Source: Neisseria animaloris
GTDB taxonomy: Bacteria; Pseudomonadota; Gammaproteobacteria; Burkholderiales; Neisseriaceae
NCBI RefSeq assembly: GCF_900637855.1
Contig: NZ_LR134440.1
Location: 1,364,001 to 1,428,000 of the forward strand
Length of the DNA stretch: 64,000 nucleotides
Direction: 5' to 3'
Below, piece after piece: positions 56,924 through 64,000 of the stretch. A program made the position numbers and the translations under genes. The notes under the pieces were generated by a model. That model saw only the letters and a program-made list of their open reading frames with translations. It searched no databases and was not told the DNA's origin. The number at the start of each line of letters is the position of its first letter. Position 1 is the first letter of the stretch.

Positions 56924-58288
56924 TTATTTACTCTCATTAACCAACGCCTCCACCACTTCCTCCATCTTCATAAAGCGCGAGCCTTTTACCAACACATTTG
57001 CCCCTTGCGGCAAATCGTGTGCCAGCACTTGAATCAGCGGGTCTTTGTCGGCGAACCACAGGCCGTTGCCGCCGAAGGTTTCCGCCGCGTGCGCGCTGTC
57101 GTTACCGACAAAATAGGCCGCTTCGATGCCTTTGCTGCGGGCGTATGCGCCCACTTCGGCGTGCATGGCGGCGGCTTCGTCTTCGCCGAGTTCGCCCATA
57201 TCGCCCATCACGAACACGCGCGGGGCGGAGAGTTGGGCGAGCACGTCGATGGCGGCTTTCATACTGTCGGGGTTGGCGTTGTAGGTGTCGTCGAGCACGG
57301 TTGCGCCTTTGATGCCTTTTTTTATATTCAGACGGCCTTTGATGTTGGCAAAACCGGCGAGGCCGTCTGAAATTTCTTGCAGGCTCAATCCGGCTGCTTG
57401 GGCGAGCGCGGCGGCGGCCACGGCGTTGTGGACGTTGTGTTTGCCGGGTACGGGCAGTTTGACGGCGGCGCGCCGGTTGCCGCACACCAAATCAAATTCG
57501 CAGGAAAGCGGGTTCAACACGATATTTTCCGCGCGGATACCGCCCTCTTCCGTGCCGAAAGTTTGGCATTTCAAGCCTTGTGTTGCGGCTTGGAAAACAG
57601 CGGCATTCGGGTCTTGGCAGGGAATCAGGGCGAGGCCGTCTGAATCCAGCCCTTGATAAATCTCGCTTTTGGCTTTGGCAATATCGCCCACGCCGTCGAA
57701 ACCGCAGCCGACATGGGCGCGCAGGGCGTTGTTGACCAAAGCCACATCGGGCTTGGCAATGCGGGTAAGCTCGGCCAATTCGCCGAAGTGGTTCATACCC
57801 ATTTCAATCACGGCATAGCGGTGCGCGGGCGTGAGCTTGAGCAGAGTGAGCGGCAGGCCGATATGGTTGTTGAAATTGCCCGCCGTCGCCAACACGGCTT
57901 CTTCGCCGAAACGGTGGCGCAACACGGCGGCCAGCATTTCTTTGACGGTGGTTTTGCCGGACGAACCGGTGATGCCGAACACAAACGGGTTGATATTTTC
58001 CCGCCACGAGCGCGCCAAATCTTGCAGGGCTTTGAGCGTATCGGCCACTTTCAACGCACCCGGCAGAGCGGCGCAATCTTCGCGCGACACCACGGCGGCA
58101 AGCGCGCCTTTTGCCAATACGTCTGCCACAAAATCATGCGCGTCGAAGCGTTCGCCCGCCAGTGCGAAAAAGACATCGCCGCTTTGAATATCGCGGCTGT
58201 CGGTAACGATGCGTTTGACGGTTTGGTTATCAGACGGCATCGGTAGGTTTAGGGTTTGGCAGATGAAGTTTAGGTCTAAGGGTTTCAT
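56924..58288 (-). CDS. murF: UDP-MurNAc-tripeptide--D-Ala-D-Ala ligase
   Basis: MurF adds the D-Ala-D-Ala made by Ddl to the precursor. The 454-residue ligase has the N-terminal uridine domain, P-loop GITGSSGKTTVKEMLAAVL, NFNNHIGLPLTLL, EMGMNHFGELAEL and DDTYNANPDSMKAAIDVLA. It lies after murE in the usual order but is separated from it by two unrelated genes. Confidence 0.96.
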   Translation of the reverse strand: MKPLDLNFICQTLNLPMPSDNQTVKRIVTDSRDIQSGDVFFALAGERFDAHDFVADVLAKGALAAVVSREDCAALPGALKVADTLKALQDLARSWRENINPFVFGITGSSGKTTVKEMLAAVLRHRFGEEAVLATAGNFNNHIGLPLTLLKLTPAHRYAVIEMGMNHFGELAELTRIAKPDVALVNNALRAHVGCGFDGVGDIAKAKSEIYQGLDSDGLALIPCQDPNAAVFQAATQGLKCQTFGTEEGGIRAENIVLNPLSCEFDLVCGNRRAAVKLPVPGKHNVHNAVAAAALAQAAGLSLQEISDGLAGFANIKGRLNIKKGIKGATVLDDTYNANPDSMKAAIDVLAQLSAPRVFVMGDMGELGEDEAAAMHAEVGAYARSKGIEAAYFVGNDSAHAAETFGGNGLWFADKDPLIQVLAHDLPQGANVLVKGSRFMKMEEVVEALVNESK

Positions 58289-58371
58289 GTTGTTTCTGTT
58301 TTCTTTTTCAGACAGGCGTATTTTTCAGACGGCCTGTTAATTATTTGGACTGCTTCATACAGTATTTTGCA

Positions 58372-59157
58372 TCAACGATCTTCATGGCTATTTTGATTAC
58401 TTTTGTTTCTCTCATGCTCAGGCATCTGCACAGGAAGTAATTCGATAAGTTTTTTCAAGGCTCTTTTGCCGTGTAGTTTTCTTGTGGAAGGATGTGGTGC
58501 GCGATAGCATGCTATTTTTTGATAATTACCATCCTGAAAAAAGAATCTTTCCAAAAGGCTTTTTTCAATTCCATCTATACTTTCCCCCGACCCAACTAAA
58601 TTTGGGAAATATTCACGACGCGCTTTAATACCGCCATTACCGGAAACAAAAAGAATGATATCGGGTTTTAAAATATCTATTTGTGCACACAATAACTCGC
58701 GCGAAAGCTTTTTTATCTCTTCAAACATATCCGAATATTTCGGATGACTCTTTTTATAGTCGATAGCAAAAATGTTTGCCCACAATATGCCGTCATAACC
58801 ACTTCGTTTCGCAACTTTTCTTACAAAATTAAAAAACGTCGATCCTCTGGTACCTCTCTTCAATTTGCCTGTTAAATTTTCTTTAACCCAATGCTGGCTG
58901 CGACACATGGAATACTCAACATTTTCGGCACAATAACCATCAAACTGTTTGCCTTTCAACCACCCTCTTGTTTCCCTTCCCACAATTAAAATTTTATGTT
59001 CTGCAATTTCATAATTTTCAGGAACGGAACCCAAATGGACATTAGAAAACCCGCTTTCTTTACAGCCTGTTTTTCGCAGTAAATCTTGATATTCCGCTTT
59101 ATTTAGAATTTCAACATACCGCTTTACCAACATCGCTTGTAAGCTATCCATCAACAT
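58372..59157 (-). CDS. AT-rich uracil-DNA glycosylase-like protein
   Basis: The 261-residue protein has elements of the UDG superfamily: ILIVGRETRGW (56-66), where the family has G-x-E-x-N-x-W, WANIF (127-131) and HPS (222-224) with the motif-IV histidine, in the correct order and spacing. No iron-sulfur cysteine cluster is evident. Such proteins excise uracil or act in phage or mobile DNA as hypothetical repair proteins. RBS AAGGGG lies 4 bases before ATG 59157. The gene is AT-rich between murF and the M23 lipoprotein and is probably acquired. Confidence 0.5.
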   Translation of the reverse strand: MLMDSLQAMLVKRYVEILNKAEYQDLLRKTGCKESGFSNVHLGSVPENYEIAEHKILIVGRETRGWLKGKQFDGYCAENVEYSMCRSQHWVKENLTGKLKRGTRGSTFFNFVRKVAKRSGYDGILWANIFAIDYKKSHPKYSDMFEEIKKLSRELLCAQIDILKPDIILFVSGNGGIKARREYFPNLVGSGESIDGIEKSLLERFFFQDGNYQKIACYRAPHPSTRKLHGKRALKKLIELLPVQMPEHERNKSNQNSHEDR

Positions 59158-59244
59158 TTACCCCTTAATATTCTTGTTATATTTTGATTAAATTACTTCA
59201 TTTTTTGTTTTCCAAACATTGCCTTGATTGACTCAAGCTTTTCC

Positions 59245-59763
59245 TTATCTACTCTGATCAATCAACGGATAAGGATTCACCGCACCGCTTGGCAAATAAA
59301 CACCGTAATGCAGATGCGGGCGGGTGTTTTTAGCATTGCCGGTTTTACCGACATAGCCGATCACTTCGCCCGCTTTCACGCGGCGGTAGAGTTGGCGGTT
59401 GGCGAATTTGTCCAAATGGGCGTAATAATGCCACGCGCCCGGGCCTTGTATGCCGATCACTTTGCCGCCCAAGCGGTTTTTGCCGAGTTTGGTCACGATG
59501 CCTGCGGTGGTGCTGCGTACCGGCGTGCCCGTTTTGGCGAAAATATCCACACCTTCGTGTTTGCGGCCGCCGCTACGCGGTGCATGCCAACTGTCGTCGA
59601 AGGAGTGGCCTTTTACCGGGTTGATCAGGCTTTGCTCGGTGGGCGCGGGCATGGCTCTGAGTGCGGCTAATTCTTGGGTGGGGCGTGCGGTGTGTTTTGT
59701 TTGGCAACCCCATAGAAAGATTAAGCCGATAACGCACAATATCTTGCCTGTATATTTCAACAT
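59245..59763 (-). CDS. M23 metallopeptidase lipoprotein
   Basis: The 172-residue protein has a signal with lipobox LWGC and a LytM/M23 domain: HEGVDIFAKTGTPV with the HxxxD zinc motif, then TRPHLHYGVYL with HxH, both intact. It should cleave or bind peptidoglycan crosslinks in the periplasm. The start at 59763 is chosen over a longer one at 59790 because the latter begins inside a DUS; neither has an ideal RBS. Related EnvC/NlpD proteins regulate amidases at the septum, which fits its place beside murE and murF. Confidence 0.85.
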   Translation of the reverse strand: MLKYTGKILCVIGLIFLWGCQTKHTARPTQELAALRAMPAPTEQSLINPVKGHSFDDSWHAPRSGGRKHEGVDIFAKTGTPVRSTTAGIVTKLGKNRLGGKVIGIQGPGAWHYYAHLDKFANRQLYRRVKAGEVIGYVGKTGNAKNTRPHLHYGVYLPSGAVNPYPLIDQSR

Positions 59764-59789
59764 CACGTGGTTAACATCCTTTCTTGCCA

Positions 59790-59825
59790 TTCAGACGGCC
59801 TGCTAGCTAGGAAGAGGCCGTCTGA
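59790..59825 (-). terminator. Inside-out DUS hairpin between M23 gene and murE
   Basis: TTCAGACGGCCTGC and AGAGGCCGTCTGAA surround about 10 bases, just after the murE stop. Confidence 0.45.
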
Positions 59826-59852
59826 AAGCAAACTTTGTGAGCTTTTCCAAAA

Positions 59853-61328
59853 CTATCTTCCCGCCAAAGCCTTTTGCGCTTCGTCGAAATCGGAAAAATA
59901 GTGTTTCTGACCCTGCACATCCTGATAGGTTTCGTGGCCTTTGCCGGCAATCAGGATGATGTCGTTGGCGGCGGCGTGTTTAACCGCGTATTCGATGGCC
60001 GTGCGGCGGTCTGTTTCGACGTGTTCGGGTTGGGGCACGGCGGGGAGGATGTCGTTGATGATGTCGGCCGGTTCTTCCATGCGCGGGTTGTCGCTGGTTA
60101 CGACGACTTTATCTGCGCCGGCCACGGCTGCCGCGCCCATCAGCGGGCGTTTGCCTTTGTCGCGGTTGCCGCCGCAGCCGAACACGCACCACAGGTTTGC
60201 GCCTTGCGGTTTGATTTCCTGCAAGGTGGCAAGCGCTTTTTCGAGGGCATCGGGGGTGTGGGCGTAATCGACGACAACCAACGGTTTGCCGGTGTTCATG
60301 ATGCAGTCCATACGGCCGGTGGCGGGGCAGATTTGGGCAAGCACGCGCAATACTTCGGCCAACGGGTAGCCTGCCGAACACAATACGCCGACGCATGAGG
60401 CGAGATTTTGGGCGTTGAAGCGACCAAGCAGGCGGGTTTTGACTTCGCCGCTGCCCCACGGGGTGTCGAGCTGCACGGTCATGCCGTCTGAAGAGGCGGT
60501 AAATCGGGTGATGCGGATGTCGGCCTGTTCTGCAAAGCCGTAGCCGTATACGTTTAATTCGGGGCGTTCTGTTTTCAGACGGCCTGCCAGTTCTGCGCCG
60601 AACGGGTCGTCCACATTAATCACGGCGTGTTGCAAACCTTGCCAGTAAAACAGGCGGGATTTGATTTCGCCGTAGGATTCCATGCTGCCGTGGTAGTCGA
60701 GATGGTCGCGGGTGAGGTTGGTGAACACGGCCGTCTGAAAAGGCACGCCGTTAACGCGGAATTGGTCGAGGCCGTGGCTGGACACTTCCATCGCTACGGC
60801 TTTTGCGCCTTGCTGTTTGAACTGGTGCAGCAGGGTTTGCACGGAAACGGGGTCGGGCGTGGTGTGGGTGGCTTCCTGCAATTCGCCCCAAAAGCCGTTG
60901 CCGACGGTGCCGATGATGGCGCATTTTTCATCCAGCAAATCCGCTGCTTGCGCCAGCCATTGGGTAACGGAGGTTTTGCCGTTGGTGCCGGTTACGCCCC
61001 ACACTTTGAGGCCGTCTGAAAGATTGTCGTACACTTGGGCGGCTACGATTCCGGCGCGGGTTTTCAGGTTTTTAATGCCTTGATTGGGCACGTTCCATTC
61101 GGGATTCCACACGAATTTGCCGTCGTCGTCCCAAAAAACAAAAGCCGCGCCGTTGGCAACGGCGGCGGGGATATACTCGCGCCCGTCGGTGTATTCGCCC
61201 TGACAGGCAATGAAAATGTCTCCTTGTTTGATTTTTCGGCTGTCTGAATGCAACAAACGCCCTGCTGCGTTTTCACACAGCAAGGGCGGTAAGTCGGTTT
61301 CAGCTAAAGGAACTAAGTCGCTGAACAT
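59853..61328 (-). CDS. murE: UDP-MurNAc-L-Ala-D-Glu--meso-DAP ligase
   Basis: MurE adds meso-diaminopimelate. The 491-residue ligase has the P-loop GVTGTNGKTSVTQWLAQ, TTPDPVSVQTLLHQF, EVSSHGLDQFRVNGVPFQTAVFTNLTRDHLDYHG, VVDYAHTPDALEKAL and the DAP-binding DNPRMEEP (D-N-P-R), which excludes the lysine type. DUS sequence is read as LKTRAGI and FQTA parts of the protein. Confidence 0.96.
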   Translation of the reverse strand: MFSDLVPLAETDLPPLLCENAAGRLLHSDSRKIKQGDIFIACQGEYTDGREYIPAAVANGAAFVFWDDDGKFVWNPEWNVPNQGIKNLKTRAGIVAAQVYDNLSDGLKVWGVTGTNGKTSVTQWLAQAADLLDEKCAIIGTVGNGFWGELQEATHTTPDPVSVQTLLHQFKQQGAKAVAMEVSSHGLDQFRVNGVPFQTAVFTNLTRDHLDYHGSMESYGEIKSRLFYWQGLQHAVINVDDPFGAELAGRLKTERPELNVYGYGFAEQADIRITRFTASSDGMTVQLDTPWGSGEVKTRLLGRFNAQNLASCVGVLCSAGYPLAEVLRVLAQICPATGRMDCIMNTGKPLVVVDYAHTPDALEKALATLQEIKPQGANLWCVFGCGGNRDKGKRPLMGAAAVAGADKVVVTSDNPRMEEPADIINDILPAVPQPEHVETDRRTAIEYAVKHAAANDIILIAGKGHETYQDVQGQKHYFSDFDEAQKALAGR

Positions 61329-61340
61329 ATTGTTTACTCT

Positions 61341-63092
61341 TTAATTTTTGGAGGCCGTCTGAACGGGTACATCTTTTAAGGGTTTGGTAGGCGATACGCC
61401 GAGAATATTCAGGCTGCCGCTCATGATGCCTTTGAACACGGGGCCTGCCACCACGCCGCCGTAGTAACCGTTGGCCGTCGGTTCGTCCACAGTTACCGCC
61501 ACAATCACGCGCGGTTTGTCTGCGGGGGCGAAACCGATGAAGGTGGCAACGTGTTTGTCGCTGGCATAACGACCGTTAACCAGTTTGCGCGCGGTACCGG
61601 TTTTCGCGCCGACATCAAAGCCGTCCACCGCACCCATAGTGCCGGTGCCGCCTTTTTCGGTAACGGAAACCATGATGTTACGCACCGCACGGGCGGTTTC
61701 GGGTTTGATAATCTGCACGCCTTTGGGCGGAGCCACTTGTTTTTCAAAGCTCACCGGCAGCAGTTCGCCGTCGTTGGTTAAGGCGGTATAGGCGCGCGCC
61801 AGTTGCAGCAGGCTCAACTGCAAACCGTAGCCGAACGACATGGTGGCCTGCTCGATCGGTTTCCAATTTTGCCACTTACGCAACAAGCCGGGAGTTTCGC
61901 CGGGGAAGCCCGAATGCATGCGCTGGCCTACGCCCAAGCTCTGATAAAACGTGTACATTTCTTCAGGCTTGAACATGGCCGACAGCTTACTGGTGCCGAC
62001 GTTGGAAGATTTCTGCATCACGCCGCGCACGTCCAATGAAGGATACACATGGGTGTCGCGCACGGTGGCAGGGCCGATTTTGTAAGGATGGGTGTTGAGA
62101 AGGGTGTTCACGTTTACCTTGCCGGCATCCAAGGCTTTGGCTATCGGGAACGGTTTCATGGTCGAACCCGGCTCGATCATATCGGTAACGGCGCGGTTGC
62201 GGCGCTGTTCGCTGCCCGCTTCGCCCGGATTGTTCGGGTCGTAGGCGGGGCTGTTGACCAACGCCAAAATCTCACCGGTTTGCGCGTCCAACACAATGGC
62301 GCTGCCCGCTTTGGCACGGTGGTGGTCAACGGCTTTGTTCAGCTCGTCGTAGGCCAGCGTTTGGATGCGTTGGTCGAGCGACATCACCATATCGTGGCCG
62401 TTTTGCGGATCGCGGTTGCGCGGAGAATCGAGGCTGTCGACGATATTGCCTTTATTGTCGCGCAGCACCACTTTGGCACCGTTTTTGCCGTGCAAATCGT
62501 CTTCGCGCGCCAGCTCCAAACCTTCTTGGCCTTTGCCGTCGATATTGGTAAAGCCGATCACATGGGCAAAAAGGTTGCCCATCGGGTAATGGCGTTTGGA
62601 TTCTTTTTGGAACGCCAAACCTTTAATGCCCAAAGCGGCCACTTTATCAGCGGTTTCTTTGCTCAATTGGCGTTTCAGATAAATAAAGTCTTTGTCTTTC
62701 TTCGCCAAACGCGCTTCGATGGTTTCAACCGGCACGCCGATTAAGGCGGAAAGTTTGGCCAATTGCTCGCCGGTCGGTTGGATATCCATGCCGGAGGGCA
62801 CGGCATACAGCGATTCGGTGGGTGCGCTCAAAGCCAGCGTTGCGCCGTTGCGGTCGGTAATCGTGCCGCGCGACGCGGGCAGGGTGATGGTACGCACGAA
62901 ACGTTGGTCGCCCTGATTTTTCAGAAATTCATGTTGGGTGGTTTGCAGATACACGCCTCTGCCCACCAATGCCGCAAAAGCCAATGCCAATCCGCCCAGC
63001 ACAAACGCAATCCGCCCGTTGGTAGAAACGGGTTTTTTTGCCTTCGGCTGCTTAGACAGCATCTGCGGCTTATATTCGTTTTTGATTAACAT
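61341..63092 (-). CDS. penA: Penicillin-binding protein 2 (FtsI)
   Basis: The 583-residue septal transpeptidase has an N-terminal helix (about residues 26-45), a pedestal domain and a transpeptidase domain with S310-TMK, S362-SN and K497-TG, identical in numbering to gonococcal PBP2. It works with FtsW. Sequence at several resistance-linked positions carries commensal-type residues: T311, M312, P316, L504, N541, V552, V566 (wild-type gonococcal has A311, I312, V316, F504, H541, P552, I566). Residues 501 (A), 516 (A), 545 (G) and 551 (P) are wild-type. Confidence 0.96.
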   Translation of the reverse strand: MLIKNEYKPQMLSKQPKAKKPVSTNGRIAFVLGGLALAFAALVGRGVYLQTTQHEFLKNQGDQRFVRTITLPASRGTITDRNGATLALSAPTESLYAVPSGMDIQPTGEQLAKLSALIGVPVETIEARLAKKDKDFIYLKRQLSKETADKVAALGIKGLAFQKESKRHYPMGNLFAHVIGFTNIDGKGQEGLELAREDDLHGKNGAKVVLRDNKGNIVDSLDSPRNRDPQNGHDMVMSLDQRIQTLAYDELNKAVDHHRAKAGSAIVLDAQTGEILALVNSPAYDPNNPGEAGSEQRRNRAVTDMIEPGSTMKPFPIAKALDAGKVNVNTLLNTHPYKIGPATVRDTHVYPSLDVRGVMQKSSNVGTSKLSAMFKPEEMYTFYQSLGVGQRMHSGFPGETPGLLRKWQNWKPIEQATMSFGYGLQLSLLQLARAYTALTNDGELLPVSFEKQVAPPKGVQIIKPETARAVRNIMVSVTEKGGTGTMGAVDGFDVGAKTGTARKLVNGRYASDKHVATFIGFAPADKPRVIVAVTVDEPTANGYYGGVVAGPVFKGIMSGSLNILGVSPTKPLKDVPVQTASKN

Positions 63093-63135
63093 AGCAACTT
63101 CTCTTTTTTATTTCAGCAACTTGCCGTGCTGTTAT

Positions 63136-63396
63136 TTACTTCATTTCAATCATGCGGGTGTCTGCTGCGCTCGGAGGCTGTAATTTTTGTTTTTGGGCTG
63201 CTTCTTTAATCAATTTATGATTCGACAACTTGGCCTGCTCAAGCTTCAAACGCGCATAATCCTGTTCAAGCTGGATTTCATGCTTTTGCGCCTTATCCAG
63301 CGAAATGTAGTATTGGCGCGACTGGTCTTGCACGGTAACCACCGCCAAACCCGACAACAACGCCAACACCAGCAAAATCACATTCAATTTATTCAT
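63136..63396 (-). CDS. ftsL: Cell division protein FtsL
   Basis: The 86-residue protein has one membrane helix (about residues 4-20) followed by a short coiled-coil (QKHEIQLEQDYARLKLEQAKLSNHKLIKEAAQK). It pairs with FtsB and FtsQ to activate FtsWI. It lies between rsmH and ftsI, the conserved position. Confidence 0.9.
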   Translation of the reverse strand: MNKLNVILLVLALLSGLAVVTVQDQSRQYYISLDKAQKHEIQLEQDYARLKLEQAKLSNHKLIKEAAQKQKLQPPSAADTRMIEMK

Positions 63397-63432
63397 ATTT
63401 TTTCAGACGGCCTTCCGACTGCATCTGCCTTT

Positions 63433-64000
63433 TCAGACGGCCTGTTGTACTTCAAACTTGCCGCTTGTGCGCTCGGCCACACGCAATACGGCCGAACGTG
63501 CGCGCGGATTGGCGGCGGTTTCTTCTTCGCTTGGCTTAACCGCCTTGCCCACCGCTTTCAAAGGCGGCTGCGGCAAATCGGCTTCTTTCACCGCCGCCCA
63601 ACGCGGCAGCTGCGGAGGCTGCGAATACTGCTTGACAAACTGCTTCACAATGCGGTCTTCCAGCGAATGAAACGCAATCACAGCCAGCCTGCCGCCCTCT
63701 TTCAGACGGCCTGTAACCTGCGGCAAAACTTCTTTTACTTCTTCAAGCTCACGGTTGATGAAAATCCGAACGGCTTGGAACGTCCGGGTCGCCGGATCTT
63801 GACCGCGCTCACGAGTACGGACGTTTTGCGCCACGAGCTGCGCCAGCTTGCGGGTTGTATCGATGGGTGCCGTTTCGCGTTGCGAAACAATGGCGCGCGC
63901 AATTTGGCGACTAAACCGCTCTTCACCATAATTCTTAATTACCTCGTGCAATTCCTGTTCGTCGGCTGCGGCAATCCATTCCGCCGCCGACATTCCTCTC
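63433..64000 (-). CDS. rsmH: 16S rRNA m4C1402 methyltransferase RsmH (partial, N terminus missing)
   Basis: The last 189 residues are inside the window; the gene runs off the right edge. The visible part has [39 protein letters not shown] and [17 protein letters not shown], all RsmH (MraW) signatures, and normal C-terminal residues. RsmH modifies C1402 of 16S rRNA and begins most dcw clusters after mraZ. Confidence 0.95.
   Translation of the reverse strand, partial: RGMSAAEWIAAADEQELHEVIKNYGEERFSRQIARAIVSQRETAPIDTTRKLAQLVAQNVRTRERGQDPATRTFQAVRIFINRELEEVKEVLPQVTGRLKEGGRLAVIAFHSLEDRIVKQFVKQYSQPPQLPRWAAVKEADLPQPPLKAVGKAVKPSEEETAANPRARSAVLRVAERTSGKFEVQQAV

Overview
The window is a stretch of a Neisseria chromosome. 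The main evidence is the 12-mer AGGCCGTCTGAA (the AG-DUS form of the Neisseriaceae DNA uptake sequence). It occurs many times on both strands, often as inverted pairs that serve as terminators. Gene order agrees: the pyrH-tsf-rpsB block, the frr-uppS-cdsA-dxr-rseP-bamA-skp-lpxD-fabZ-lpxA block, mlaFEDCBA and the dcw cell-division cluster are arranged as in Neisseria. The AG-DUS rather than the AT-DUS points to a commensal or animal-associated species (N. elongata-like or similar) and away from gonococcus/meningococcus. I cannot name the species.

Layout. 1-5 kb: end of a methyltransferase gene, then a decayed variable region (PhzF remnant, palindromic repeats, an Eikenella-type uptake sequence) leading into an AT-rich membrane-protein gene that reads in frame into carB. 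5-9.5 kb: pyrBI behind an attenuator-like leader, an aromatic amino acid permease, murU and a META-domain lipoprotein. 9.6-13.6 kb: the complete mlaFEDCBA operon. 14-29.4 kb (minus strand): pdxA, then lpxA-fabZ-lpxD-skp-bamA-rseP-dxr-cdsA-uppS-frr, pyrH, tsf, rpsB. 29.6-39.8 kb: small membrane proteins, a gamma-carbonic anhydrase, waaA, a TerC-family protein, proB, phoBR and an NSS transporter. 40-43.5 kb: metE and gpmA. 43.5 kb to the end (minus strand): the dcw cluster from ftsZ back to rsmH, which runs off the window.

The dcw cluster is the most unusual part. Between its cell-wall genes sit cargo genes: a broken L,D-transpeptidase gene (ftsW/murD), an AT-rich GIY-YIG-like protein and a truncated hemoglobin (murD/mraY), an AT-rich pair resembling a papain-fold toxin module followed by a lipoprotein that overlaps it by 4 bp (mraY/murF), and an AT-rich uracil-DNA-glycosylase-like protein with an M23 lipoprotein (murF/murE). 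The toxin/immunity-like pair and the in-frame membrane-CarB fusion are my best candidates for undescribed biology.

Functionally the window is rich in envelope construction: peptidoglycan precursors (murC-G, ddl, mraY, murU), septation (ftsZAQWIL), lipid A and Kdo (lpxA, lpxD, waaA), outer-membrane assembly (bamA, skp), lipid transport (mla), isoprenoid carrier synthesis (dxr, uppS), phospholipid synthesis (cdsA) and pyrimidine supply (carB, pyrBI, pyrH). I saw no tRNA, rRNA, CRISPR array or intact insertion sequence.
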